DNA of 64,000 nucleotides from Bradyrhizobium stylosanthis (GCF_001641335.1 NZ_LVEM01000001.1:718580-782579); one strand, 5' to 3'; counted from the first letter of the stretch, positions 43,845 to 52,429 are shown. The notes: a model not told the origin generated them from the sequence alone. A program made the numbers and translations.

Positions 43845-44528
43845 GTGACCCAGCATGTTCTGTTCATCGTCACCAACGCAGCCGTGATCGGTCCGCACAG
43901 TCGCAAGACCGGCTTCTTCTTTGCGGAAGTCGCCCATCCTTTCGACGTGCTCGACAAGGCGGGAATCGCGGTGGAGTTCGCGTCGCCTGCCGGCGGATGG
44001 ACGCCCTACGACGCATATGACGAGAAAGACCCAGCCCAGAAGGCGTTTCTCGCGAGCAAGGCTTTTCGTCGGCTCAATCACAGCCGCAAATTGTCCGAAG
44101 TCGATGCCGCGGACTACGATGCGATCCTGGTGCCCGGCGGCCTCGGGCCGATGGTCGACATCGCGCGAAACGCCGACGTGCAGAAGGCCGTCGTGCGCGC
44201 GTGGAGCACGGGCAAGCTCGTGAGCGCCGTTTGTCACGGTCCGTGCTCTCTTCTCGGCGTGGATCTCGGGGATGGCACGCCGTTCGTGCGCGGCAAGAAG
44301 CTCACGTCGTTCTCGACAAAGGAAGAGTACGACTACGCCCGGGACGACGTGCCCTACGAACTTGAGGATGCATTGAGGGCAGAGGGTGCCGAGTACTCGT
44401 CTGCATCCAACTGGCAACCTCATGTCGTTGTTGATGGCCGCCTCATCACCGGGCAGAACCCGGCATCGGCGGGACCGCTGGCGAAGGAACTGTTGACGGC
44501 CCTCAAACGGGCTGCCGCTGCAAGCTGA
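43845..44528 (+). CDS. DJ-1/PfpI family protein
   Basis: A 227-residue member of the DJ-1/PfpI superfamily, near Hsp31-like glyoxalases/chaperones. The nucleophile elbow VSAVCHGPCSLL supplies the catalytic Cys (about residue 130) with His next to it, and ILVPGGLGPMVD holds the conserved Gly-rich turn; a Glu near the N-terminus (FFAEVAHPFDVL) may complete the triad. Start is taken as GTG at 43845 with GAGGA 7 bases upstream. Together with the divergent reductase it suggests an aldehyde or electrophile response. Confidence 0.85.
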   Translation: MTQHVLFIVTNAAVIGPHSRKTGFFFAEVAHPFDVLDKAGIAVEFASPAGGWTPYDAYDEKDPAQKAFLASKAFRRLNHSRKLSEVDAADYDAILVPGGLGPMVDIARNADVQKAVVRAWSTGKLVSAVCHGPCSLLGVDLGDGTPFVRGKKLTSFSTKEEYDYARDDVPYELEDALRAEGAEYSSASNWQPHVVVDGRLITGQNPASAGPLAKELLTALKRAAAAS

Positions 44529-45076
44529 TGCCTTCGGGCGCGCGCTTCGGATTGACGGTTTGAAACGCGGTCACTCACGCCCCAGCGAGCCCGGCGTAGC
44601 CGAGAGCATGCATCCGATCATGGCGGTGCTCGTCGAGCGCCGCCGCTTTGCGCCGCACGGGTCGATCGCGCCGCGGCAGCGGAGATCCCGTGCGCTGCCG
44701 GCAGTTGTCCGGCAGCTGTTGCGGCCTGATGCGCGAGCGACGCTGCAGCCCACGTATTGAACAGACGCCTCAGGCGGGCCGCCAGCAGGAGAACCTTCTT
44801 CCGCAAGCTCGGACGCGTCGCGGACGGGAGGGATGCAAGCGCTTGCGCGGAACCGCGATGTGCCAAGACGGCAAACCATCCGGCGCAATAGCGGTGCAGA
44901 CGATCGGACGCACGGACCATGTGGCATCTCCGGTTGAAGGGCGATTGACCGATCTCTAAACTCGACCGATCCCTCGCGCTTGACGGAGTCCTTCAGGACA
45001 CATTGGTTTTTCCCTGAGTTGGAGATTGTTTCGACGACGGCCGCCATATGCGGTCAGCCTCGCTAGGAAAGTGATA
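44529..45076. other. gene-poor spacer before the winged-helix gene
   Basis: Several overlapping frames exist but none has an RBS or family similarity. A minus-strand stretch around 44650-44920 (RLRRLFNTWAAASLAHQ) is faintly like DUF1127 proteins but is broken across frames. AGGAAA at 45065-45070 is the RBS of the next gene. Confidence 0.4.
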
Positions 45077-46726
45077 ATGGTAGTAAAATACCGTTTTTCG
45101 GATTTCGAGGTCGATCTAAGCCAGCAAGAGCTTCGACGTGAGGGGACGCCTGTCCATATTGAACCTCAGGTCTTCGATCTCATCGTTCATCTGGTGCGCA
45201 ACCACGAGCGGGTGGTGAGCAAGGACGAGCTCATCGACATCGTGTGGCATGGCCGCATCATTTCCGAAGCGGCTTTCTCCAGCCGCATCAACGGCGCGCG
45301 GCGCGTGCTCGGCGACAACGGAACCGATCAGCTCTTCATCAGGACGCTGCACCGGCGCGGCTTTCGGTTCGTCGCCCAGGTGCATGCGATCGGCGGCTCC
45401 GACGCCGAAGCGATCCGGCTTGCGCCGGAGCAGCGCGCGCCGATCGACGTTCCGAAACAGGCATCGCTTTCGACCGACGTGTCGCATCTCGACGACGTCG
45501 TTTCGGAATCGGTCAAGGCAGAGGCCAACGCGCGTTCGTTCATCGCGGTGCTGCCGTTCACGAACATGTCGAACGATCCGGAGAACGAATATTTCAGCTA
45601 TGGATTGACGGAAGACATCATCCGGCTGCTCGCCCGCAACCGCTGGCTTTCCGTGATCTCGCGCCACTCGACGATCGGGTTTCAGGGGCGGGTGGTTGAC
45701 GCGCGCGACGTCGGTGCGCAGCTCGGCGTGAGCTATGTCATGTCCGGCAGCGTTCGCAAGAGCCGCGATGTCGTGCGGATCACGGCAGAGCTGACCCGGG
45801 CCGCGGACGGGATGCAGCTTTGGTCCGACAAGTACGAACTTCAGCTCGAGAACATCTTCGATATTCAGGAGGAGATGGCCAAGCAGATCGCCGCCACCAT
45901 CGAACCCGAACTGTCGAAGGTCGAGCAGCAACTCGCGGCACGAAAGGCGCCCGAAAGCCTGGATGCGTGGGACTGCTATCAGCGCGGACTATGGAATCTC
46001 TGGCGGTTCACCACGCCGGGATTCGACCTGGCCGAGGAGTATTTCCAGCGTGCGATCGCGGCAGATCCCGGCTTCGCGCGTGGTCATGGTGCGCTGGCCT
46101 ACGTCAATATCCAGCGCGCGCTCTATGATGATCCGAAGATCCGGCCCGGGCGTCTGGAAACGGCGCTGCGCCAGTCCCGTCTCGCCGTGACGCTCGACGA
46201 GCTCGATTGCTTCTGCCATTGCGCGCTCGGGCGAGCGCTGTGCCTGACGCGTCGGAACGACGAGGCGCTGGCCGCCATCGACACCTCGCTGGAGCTCAAT
46301 CCGAGTTTCGCGCAAGGGTATTTTGCGCAAGGGTTCAACCTTTTGTGGTGCGGGCGGGAGATCGAGGCCGAAGCGCTGCTTGATCGCGCGACAATGCTCA
46401 GTCCTCGCGACAGCCATCTCTGGAGCTTTCACCACGTTCGTTCGTGGACGCATTTCTCGCTTGGCGAATACGACATTGCCGTCGAGTTTGCCCGCAGGGC
46501 GACGCGGCAGCCGAATGCCACCTATCGTGCTTATGCGACGCTGGCTGCGTCCCTCGGCCACCTCGGTGACAAGGCGCAGGCCCATGCGGCAGCCGTCGAT
46601 CTGCTGCAGCGCAAGCCGGATTACACGATCGCGACGGCGCGGCAGGAGCTGTTCTTTTGCAACGATCAGGGCTTCGTCGAGCGGTTCGCCGAGGGGCTGG
46701 CTGTTGCCGGTGTCAGCGGCCGCTGA
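45077..46726 (+). CDS. winged-helix (CadC/OmpR-type) regulator with TolB-like and TPR region
   Basis: The 549-residue protein opens with a winged-helix DNA-binding domain (about 1-100; FEVDLSQQELRREGTPVHIEPQVFDLIVHLV and VSKDELIDIVWHGRIISEAAFSSRI). Next is IAVLPFTNMSNDPENEYFSYGLTEDIIRLLARN (TolB-N-like), followed by TPR repeats to the end. No transmembrane helix is visible, unlike CadC. The same output half occurs in the cyclase at 40562-42343, so the heads differ while the back halves are homologous. ATG 45077 follows AGGAAA. Confidence 0.87.
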   Translation: MVVKYRFSDFEVDLSQQELRREGTPVHIEPQVFDLIVHLVRNHERVVSKDELIDIVWHGRIISEAAFSSRINGARRVLGDNGTDQLFIRTLHRRGFRFVAQVHAIGGSDAEAIRLAPEQRAPIDVPKQASLSTDVSHLDDVVSESVKAEANARSFIAVLPFTNMSNDPENEYFSYGLTEDIIRLLARNRWLSVISRHSTIGFQGRVVDARDVGAQLGVSYVMSGSVRKSRDVVRITAELTRAADGMQLWSDKYELQLENIFDIQEEMAKQIAATIEPELSKVEQQLAARKAPESLDAWDCYQRGLWNLWRFTTPGFDLAEEYFQRAIAADPGFARGHGALAYVNIQRALYDDPKIRPGRLETALRQSRLAVTLDELDCFCHCALGRALCLTRRNDEALAAIDTSLELNPSFAQGYFAQGFNLLWCGREIEAEALLDRATMLSPRDSHLWSFHHVRSWTHFSLGEYDIAVEFARRATRQPNATYRAYATLAASLGHLGDKAQAHAAAVDLLQRKPDYTIATARQELFFCNDQGFVERFAEGLAVAGVSGR

Positions 46727-46750
46727 AGGCCGCAAGACTGCGCGCGCCGG

Positions 46751-47995
46751 CTAGGATGCCGCGACCTTCACCTTGATCGGGGCGGGCAGGGGAAGGCGCA
46801 GTCCCAGGCCCCGTGCCAGCGCCGGGCGGCGCGATGCCGGCAGCCGCTTCGGCAGCCTTCCGAAATGCGCCAGCGTTTGCATCAGCGCGGACCTGACGGC
46901 CGGCTCGATCCTCGCACAGATGAACCAGCAGACCAGCACGAGTAGGCCCAGCGCGACCCACACGGCCGAGGTGGCATCGAGGCCCGCCTCGATCAATGCA
47001 CGGATGATCGCAGAGCCAATGACGTTGTGGGTGAGATAAAGCGGATAGGTGATCAGTCCGAGCGTCCTCAGCCAGGCCGGCGCTTCGGGAGAAGCCACGG
47101 GTGCAGGGTGCCTGTTCCTTTTCGCGGCACGGGCAATGAGGAGCACCGCGGCCGCCCAGACGGTGATCGGCACCATGGCCGATTGATCCGAGATGGCGGG
47201 GATGGAGGTCAGGAAGAACGAGGCGAAGACGTAGATCTCGGCTGCGCCCGACAAGCAGGTGACGGCGACGGCAAGCTGTTCGAGCGCGGTCAATTCCCTG
47301 TTCGCGGAAATGAACAGCCAGATGCCCAGCGCAAAGAAGCAGCCGTGAGTCAGCAGGAATGCCGCGCACGGCACCCGGAACATCAGGATCAAGAGATAGG
47401 GCAGGTCGGATGGCGTCGTGCATGACGCAACCAGCAGCGCGATGGCATTGAACACCGCGCTGTAGATGGTGAGACCAAAGGCGAGGTGCCGCAGCGTGAT
47501 CTTCCGCGTCAGCATCGCGCACAACACCAGCCCATAGAACGCCGTCTCGGCCGCGAGCGTCCAATAGACCTCGTCGAGCCATTGACCGGTGACGCCCTTC
47601 GGCACCATCAGCATGGCGTGGATGTAGGGCAGGATGATCTCGGACGCCGGTCCGCTGCCGAACAGCAGCAGGACGAGGAAGGTCGCGGTGGCGCAGACCC
47701 AGACCGCCGGATAGAGCCTGAGCGCGCGGCCAAGCAGAAACTCGCCGGGCGAGGCCGTGCTCGCGGAATTGGCAATGACGAAACCGGAAATGACGAAGAA
47801 GATTTCAACGCCGACCCAGCCGAACCAGGTGAACGGTGCGGCCGAGGGGTAGAGCACGTCGGCTGCAACGGTGCGCTCGAAACCGGGGACGCCGATCGAT
47901 GCCCAGGCCCAGGACCAGAACATCTGGTGGAAAACGGCAACTCCGAGCGCGGCTCCGAAGCGCAGCGGATCCAACAGCGGCAAATGGCTCTTCAC
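46751..47995 (-). CDS. acyltransferase family 3 membrane protein
   Basis: A 414-residue protein with about ten membrane segments from the acyltransferase 3 family, which O-acylate surface sugars, lipids or Nod-factor-like molecules. Visible features: LDPLRFGAALGVAVFHQMFW near the start, GVEIFFVISGFVIANSAS, the Arg-containing LLGRALRLYPAVWV, and WTLAAETAFYGLVL. The start is a GTG. Substrate is unknown. It stands on the minus strand, converging with the winged-helix gene 24 bp away. Confidence 0.88.
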   Translation of the reverse strand: MKSHLPLLDPLRFGAALGVAVFHQMFWSWAWASIGVPGFERTVAADVLYPSAAPFTWFGWVGVEIFFVISGFVIANSASTASPGEFLLGRALRLYPAVWVCATATFLVLLLFGSGPASEIILPYIHAMLMVPKGVTGQWLDEVYWTLAAETAFYGLVLCAMLTRKITLRHLAFGLTIYSAVFNAIALLVASCTTPSDLPYLLILMFRVPCAAFLLTHGCFFALGIWLFISANRELTALEQLAVAVTCLSGAAEIYVFASFFLTSIPAISDQSAMVPITVWAAAVLLIARAAKRNRHPAPVASPEAPAWLRTLGLITYPLYLTHNVIGSAIIRALIEAGLDATSAVWVALGLLVLVCWFICARIEPAVRSALMQTLAHFGRLPKRLPASRRPALARGLGLRLPLPAPIKVKVAAS

Positions 47996-48348
47996 GGGAA
48001 TGGACCAGGTTCATGCAACAATCCCGCTGGAGGTATTGGAGCCTGCCGCTGGCCTCTGCGACATGGGTCACACTTGGTCGACGGTTGTCCGGATGCGCAG
48101 TGCTTTGCGTGGGGTGCGTAGCCCAGCTCTCATGCCCCGGACGCAGCGCAGCGTCACTTCGACGGTGCGCTGCAGAGCCGGGGCCCATGTCTCCGCATTC
48201 TGCCGTGCCGCCTCCTGGGTCCCGGCTCTGCGGAGCAGCGCCATAGCGCGTCGAAGACGCGCGTAAACGCGCTGGCGGCGCTGCACCGCGTCCGGGACAC
48301 GAGAGAGCTGAAGCTCGACAGCAACAGAAGGCGTGTGGAGAGAAAGAA
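47996..48348. other. gene-free repeat-bearing spacer
   Basis: No credible gene. Most of it is the family B repeat at 48130-48301. The left part (47996-48129) shows no recognisable element. Confidence 0.45.
48130..48301. repeat. palindromic intergenic repeat, family B copy 2
   Basis: It begins CATGCCCCGGACGCAGCGCA and ends CGCGTCCGGGACAC. The inner GCAGAGCCGGG and CCCGGCTCTGC are perfect inverted copies, as at 1203-1340. The region between is longer than in copy 1. Confidence 0.7.
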
Positions 48349-48906
48349 CTAGCGGCGTGCAGACCGCTTGAGGTCGGCGACCTTGAACCTGTTGCCGGCG
48401 GCGAGGCTGCTGCAGAACCAGTGGGCTCTGTTTCGATTCTCGCCCAGGAACACCTTCGTCTCGACGCAAGTCTCGTAGGACGTATGGGTGATGGTGTCCC
48501 GGCATGTGGGCGAGAAAGGTCCATAATTGATGTTGCCGCCGGACTCGCTGCAGCCGATCCAGGGCTCATTGCCGTGCCGGAAGCTTGAAGCACAGCCGCC
48601 GTTGCAACTGCTGGCGACTTTCTCCAGGCTGGCAAGCCTCGCCATGGGTGAGCCCGGCGCGTACGAAGGCGTGCGCGCGGTTGACGTTGGAGCTGTTGAC
48701 GCCGTCCGGCGCGGCGCGGTTGTGGTTGCTCCCCGCTCCGACACGTGCGGTCTTGCCGTCTGCTTCGGCGCGTCGACCGTGACGGGGGGAAGCGTGGCGG
48801 CGGAGCCGGTTGGGATCTGCGACGCGGCCGGGGCGCACAGTAGGACGGTTGACAACGCGGCGGCGACTGAAGGCACGACAAGGCTTGATGACAATCTCAT
48901 GACCAT
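48349..48906 (-). CDS. secreted Cys-rich protein, paralogue 1
   Basis: A 185-residue exported protein with a signal peptide (about 1-30), a Thr/Ser/Pro-rich linker (about 38-90) and a C-terminal domain (about 90-185) with six cysteines in order CNGGC, IGC, TCRDT, TCVETK and FCSSL. It has no known family. A 200-residue paralogue with the same six cysteines lies at 49488-50087. Start MVMRLSS follows GGAAGGAC. Confidence 0.75.
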   Translation of the reverse strand: MVMRLSSSLVVPSVAAALSTVLLCAPAASQIPTGSAATLPPVTVDAPKQTARPHVSERGATTTAPRRTASTAPTSTARTPSYAPGSPMARLASLEKVASSCNGGCASSFRHGNEPWIGCSESGGNINYGPFSPTCRDTITHTSYETCVETKVFLGENRNRAHWFCSSLAAGNRFKVADLKRSARR

Positions 48907-49028
48907 GTCCTTCCTGATCCGGGACGGAAATGCCGTGCCGGGAAGTGCACGCTAACATACATTCGGGATTGAGCAACCGAGGGTTGACGAAGATTGTCCG
49001 TTTCGAGCGACGTTGCTATGATGCCTCG

Positions 49029-49331
49029 ATGCCGCCTTTGCTTGTTACTCTCTTGAATTGTGCCCTCATTGGCACATTCATCGCCGGGATGCTTGGAGGC
49101 GTCTGGGCCAACCATCAAATGTTGCTGCGAGCGCGGGATGCTGGTGGCCGATTCTGGTTGATCAATCCCTTGACGGCGTTCGCTGGGATAACGATCAAGC
49201 ACGCTCTGATCTTCCTCGCGTGCTTGGCCGTCAGCATGTCCTCCTTTGCAGGATTGATTGCGCTGAACCAGGGGCTGCCGAAATTGAAGGCCGTGCTATT
49301 CGAGATTCAGGCTGGCCCCGTCAAACACTGA
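49029..49331 (+). CDS. small two-helix membrane protein
   Basis: A 100-residue frame with membrane segments at about residues 4-26 and 55-79 and a positively charged loop between them. It lies between the two Cys-rich paralogues on the opposite strand. The Shine-Dalgarno is weak; an upstream ATG at 48930 would overlap the shared promoter sequence of paralogue 1. The function is not known. Confidence 0.5.
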   Translation: MPPLLVTLLNCALIGTFIAGMLGGVWANHQMLLRARDAGGRFWLINPLTAFAGITIKHALIFLACLAVSMSSFAGLIALNQGLPKLKAVLFEIQAGPVKH

Positions 49332-49487
49332 TCGGCTTTTGCTGTTGGCCGCAGTTCACCCGGCCCAGTGTCGTGCTCCGGACGCAGCACAGCGGCATTT
49401 CCGAGCGGTGCTACGCATCGCTCGGGCTACGGCAGGTCCGGATCACGTGGGGGCGCAACCAGAAACGGGGCTGCGATGCCCCGTCGA

Positions 49488-50087
49488 CTAACGTTGACGT
49501 GCCGATCGCTTGAGCTCGGCGACCTCACGCTTCTCCGCAACCAACGTGGTCAGCTTTTCCCCCTTCAGCTTCCCGCCGGCGAGCAGGCTGCTGCAATGCC
49601 AGCGCGCTTCTCGCGTGATCCAGCCCAGGAAAAGTTTGGTGTCCATGCACTCCGCGTAGGTCTTGTAGGTGAGCGTGTCGGTGCAGGTTGACGAGACCAC
49701 CGAATTGATTCCCGCCGAATAGCTGCAGCCAACCCAGGGGGCGTTGCCGGTCTTGAAGCTGGTCTCGCAGCCGCCGTTGCAGCTGCTGGCAGATCGCTCC
49801 AGCTTGGCGATCTTCGCCATGGTCGATCCCGGCGCATAGGACGGCGTTCGGGCGGCCGACGATGTCGTCTGAGTTGCCGACGATGTCCGGCCGGATGTGC
49901 CGGTGCCTGCCGCGCGCTGCGGCGCAGACGGTTTTGCCGCCGGCTTCGGCGCGTCGACGGTGACCGGAGGCAGCGTGTCGGTGGAGCCCGCGTTGATTTG
50001 CGACGCAGCGGGGCCGACCAGCAGGACGGTCGACAAGGCGGCGATGGCTGAAGGCACGACAAGGCTTGGCGACAATCTCATGACCAT
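49488..50087 (-). CDS. secreted Cys-rich protein, paralogue 2
   Basis: A 199-residue exported protein that is clearly a duplicate of the one at 48349-48906: same signal peptide (MVMRLSPSLVVPSAIAALST), same APGSTMAKI linker edge and six cysteines in the same order (SCNGGC, VGC, TCTDT, ECMDTK, HCSSL). It has an extra basic tail (KGEKLTTLVAEKREVAELKR). ATG 50087 is chosen because the 19 residues further upstream exist only in this copy's frame; in the other copy they are frame-shifted, so they are untranslated. Confidence 0.75.
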   Translation of the reverse strand: MVMRLSPSLVVPSAIAALSTVLLVGPAASQINAGSTDTLPPVTVDAPKPAAKPSAPQRAAGTGTSGRTSSATQTTSSAARTPSYAPGSTMAKIAKLERSASSCNGGCETSFKTGNAPWVGCSYSAGINSVVSSTCTDTLTYKTYAECMDTKLFLGWITREARWHCSSLLAGGKLKGEKLTTLVAEKREVAELKRSARQR

Positions 50088-50253
50088 GTCCTTCCCAAAT
50101 CCGGCGCGGAAATGCCGCGCCGGTAACGGCACGCTAACATACATTTGAGGTTGAGCAACCGACGGTTGATGAGATGCCTGCCTATAAACTCGTCAGCGCG
50201 ATGGCGGGCGGGAGAAGGCTGTCCTTGCGATCAAAGCCGTCGCGGCAATTCGT

Positions 50254-50480
50254 CTAACGGCGCAAGGATTTGGCTAGCCGGATAGCACCTTTGGCTCCGG
50301 CGGCGCCGCCCACTCCAAAGCACACCAGGGCTGCAGAGAACACGACGAGAGCCCAATCGCTGTGAATGCCGCCCGGTGCGTGACCGAGAAACGAGATGCC
50401 GATCCACAAGGCTGCGAATCCAGCGTGGCTGCTCCAAGCGCGAAGCCCACCAGGGCAGCGAGCGACGTTCTGGCTTCCAT
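50254..50480 (-). pseudogene. probable frameshifted small membrane protein
   Basis: One frame starts MEARTSLAALVGFALGAATL and runs out of sense after residue 20; a second frame continues with FAALWIGISFLGHAPGGI then HSDWALVVFSAALVCFGVGG AAGAKGAIRL, ending at 50254. Joined at about 50410-50425 they give a typical two-helix protein. The break may be a true mutation or a sequencing error. Neither frame alone looks complete. Confidence 0.4.
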
Positions 50481-50609
50481 CGGAAAATTCCCCGGGCACT
50501 TCGAGCGTCCCCGATGATGACGGCAGGAGTCAACTCAGCTCGATGCGAAGCATCGTCCAATGCGGTGTGCTGCGGGACCTTGTCTTTGCGCGTGCCGAGT
50601 CGCTCTCCA

Positions 50610-50660
50610 GGTCCCGGCTCTGCGCAGCTGCGTTGCACAGTGCCGCGCGTCCGGGACACG
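50610..50660. repeat. partial family B repeat
   Basis: Only the right half of the element is present: GGTCCCGGCTCTGCGCAG then CGCGTCCGGGACACG. It lies between the frameshifted small gene and the rpmG terminator. Confidence 0.6.
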
Positions 50661-50671
50661 CGAGGAGGGGC

Positions 50672-50701
50672 CAAAATAAAACGGGGCCCGAAAGGGCCCC
50701 G
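50672..50701 (-). terminator. intrinsic terminator of rpmG
   Basis: CGGGGCCC (50682-50689) pairs with GGGCCCCG (50694-50701); on the minus strand the hairpin is followed by a T-rich stretch (complement of AAAATAAAA). Confidence 0.85.
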
Positions 50702-50728
50702 CAAAAGTCTTCAGCGTTTGCCGCGATC

Positions 50729-50896
50729 TTACTTGATCTTGGCTTCCTTGAATTCGACGTGCTTGCGCGCGACCGGGTCGTACTTCTTCTTGACCAGCTT
50801 GTCGGTCATGGTGCGCGAATTCTTCTTGGCGACGTAATAGAAGCCGGTGTCGGCCGAGGACACGAGCTTGACCTTGATGGTGACCGCTTTGGCCAT
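50729..50896 (-). CDS. rpmG: 50S ribosomal protein L33
   Basis: A 55-residue basic ribosomal protein: [20 protein letters not shown], then [20 protein letters not shown] and [10 protein letters not shown] at the end. This is the Cys-free L33 type common in Alphaproteobacteria (no zinc ligands). GAGG is 8 bases before the ATG. In related genomes it follows pleD closely; here 12 kb of other genes lie between. Confidence 0.93.
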   Translation of the reverse strand: MAKAVTIKVKLVSSADTGFYYVAKKNSRTMTDKLVKKKYDPVARKHVEFKEAKIK

Positions 50897-50993
50897 GTTC
50901 TGAACCTCAGAGAATTGGGGAATCTGGAGCCGGCCAAACGGCCCGCGTTGGCCGGCAACCTAGCCAGAAACCGCCTGATGTCAAGGTTTCGAA

Positions 50994-51037
50994 GCGTTTT
51001 CCAGCGAAGTGGGCACCGGTTCGCGTCAGGAAAACGC
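50994..51037. repeat. stem-loop repeat, family F
   Basis: GCGTTTTCC (50994-51002) and GGAAAACGC (51029-51037) are perfect inverted arms around AGCGAAGTGGGCACCGGTTC. The motif resembles a short repeat I know from rhizobial intergenic regions. It lies upstream of rpmG. Confidence 0.55.
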
Positions 51038-51040
51038 GTC

Positions 51041-51077
51041 AAAAACAACAACCTAGAGCCCCGAACGGGGCTCTAGG
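51041..51077 (-). terminator. intrinsic terminator of the flavin monooxygenase gene
   Basis: Twelve-bp perfect arms CCTAGAGCCCCG (51052-51063) and CGGGGCTCTAGG (51066-51077) with a two-base nominal loop; on the minus strand a T-rich stretch follows. Confidence 0.8.
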
Positions 51078-51103
51078 CTGGAAAACCACTCAAATCGGCC
51101 CGA

Positions 51104-52429
51104 TTAACCCTCGAAGAACCGGTTTTTCGGCCGCGGCAGGCCCAGATTCTCCCTCAAAGTGGTCCCTTCGTACTCTTTCCGGAAAATCCCGCGCTTCTGC
51201 AGCTCCGGGACCACCTTGTCCACGAAAACGTCGAGGCCGGCGGGCAGGAACGGGAACATGATGTTGAAGCCGTCGGAGCCGCGCCCGACCAGCCATTCCT
51301 CCATCTGGTCGGCGATGGTCTTGGCCGTGCCGACGAACGAAAGCCCGCCATAGCCGCCGACGCGCTGGGCGAGCTGGCGCACGGTGAGCTTTTCGCGCTT
51401 GGCGAGGTCGACCATGCGCTGGCGGCCGCTCTTGCTGGCATTGGTCTCGGGGATCTCGGGCAGGGGACCATCGGGATCGAAGCCGGAGGCGTCGGTGCCG
51501 AGGATGACGGACAGCGAGGCGATGGCGCTGTCGTAATGCACGCGGCTGTCGAGCAGCGCGCGCTTCTCCTTGGCCTCGTCGACGCTGTCGCCGACCACGA
51601 CGAAGGCACCGGGGAGGATCTTGAGGTGCTCGGGATCGCGGCCGATCTTCTCCATGCGGCCCTTGATGTCGGCGTAGAGCTTCTGGCCGTCGGCGAGGCT
51701 GCCGCCGCCGGTGAACACGGCTTCCGCGGTTTCGGCCGCGAGCTGCTTGCCGTCGTCCGATGCGCCCGCCTGCACGATCACCGGCCAGCCCTGCACCGGG
51801 CGGGCGATGTTGAGGGGACCGCGCACCTTCAGATATTTGCCGTTGTGGTCGAGCGTGTGCATCTTGGCGGGATCGAAAAACAACCCGCTCTCGACATCGC
51901 GCACGAAGGCGTCGTCGGCGAAGGAATCCCACAGGCCGGTGACGACGTCGTAGAACTCGCGGGCGCGCTTGTAGCGCTCGGCGTGCTCCATGTGGTCGTC
52001 GAGGCCGAAATTCAGCGCCGCGTCGGGGTTCGAGGTGGTGACGATGTTCCAACCCGCACGGCCGCCGCTGAGATGGTCGAGCGAGGCAAACCGGCGGGCG
52101 ACGTGATAGGGCTCGTCGAAGGTGGTCGAGCCGGTCGCGATCAGGCCGATCCGCTCGGTGACGGCCGAGAGCGCCGAGAGCAGCGTGAACGGCTCGAACG
52201 AGGTCACGGTGTGGCTGCGCTTGAGCGCATTGACGGGCATGTTCAGCACGGCGAGGTGATCGGCCATGAAGAATGCGTCGAACTTGCCGGCCTCGAGCTT
52301 TTGGATCAGCGTCTTGATGTGGCCGAAGTTGAAATTGGCGTCGGGCCAGGCCCCAGGGTAGCGCCAGGCGCCGGTGTGGATGCTGATCGGGCGCATGAAC
52401 GCGCCAAGCTTGAGTTGCCGTTGTGCCAT
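51104..52429 (-). CDS. LLM-class flavin-dependent monooxygenase (NtaA/DmoA-like)
   Basis: A 441-residue bacterial luciferase-like monooxygenase. It matches the NtaA/SnaA/DszA subgroup: LKLGAFMRPISIHTGAWRYPG, ADHLAVLNMP, SFEPFTLLSALSAVTERIGLIATGSTTFDEPYHVARRFASLDHLSGGRAGWNIVTTSNPDAALNFG and VQGWPVIVQAGASDDGK. It should use reduced FMN from a separate reductase to oxidise a small S- or N-containing compound. ATG 52429 (MAQRQLKLG) follows GAAGCGGGGC; the frame extends to 52492. No flavin reductase gene is next to it. Confidence 0.9.
   Translation of the reverse strand: MAQRQLKLGAFMRPISIHTGAWRYPGAWPDANFNFGHIKTLIQKLEAGKFDAFFMADHLAVLNMPVNALKRSHTVTSFEPFTLLSALSAVTERIGLIATGSTTFDEPYHVARRFASLDHLSGGRAGWNIVTTSNPDAALNFGLDDHMEHAERYKRAREFYDVVTGLWDSFADDAFVRDVESGLFFDPAKMHTLDHNGKYLKVRGPLNIARPVQGWPVIVQAGASDDGKQLAAETAEAVFTGGGSLADGQKLYADIKGRMEKIGRDPEHLKILPGAFVVVGDSVDEAKEKRALLDSRVHYDSAIASLSVILGTDASGFDPDGPLPEIPETNASKSGRQRMVDLAKREKLTVRQLAQRVGGYGGLSFVGTAKTIADQMEEWLVGRGSDGFNIMFPFLPAGLDVFVDKVVPELQKRGIFRKEYEGTTLRENLGLPRPKNRFFEG

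Noticed and set aside
44571..44920. Possible DUF1127-like or small hypothetical gene on the minus strand
   Set aside because: The faint RLRRLFNTWAAASLAH match is not continued in one frame, and no RBS is seen.
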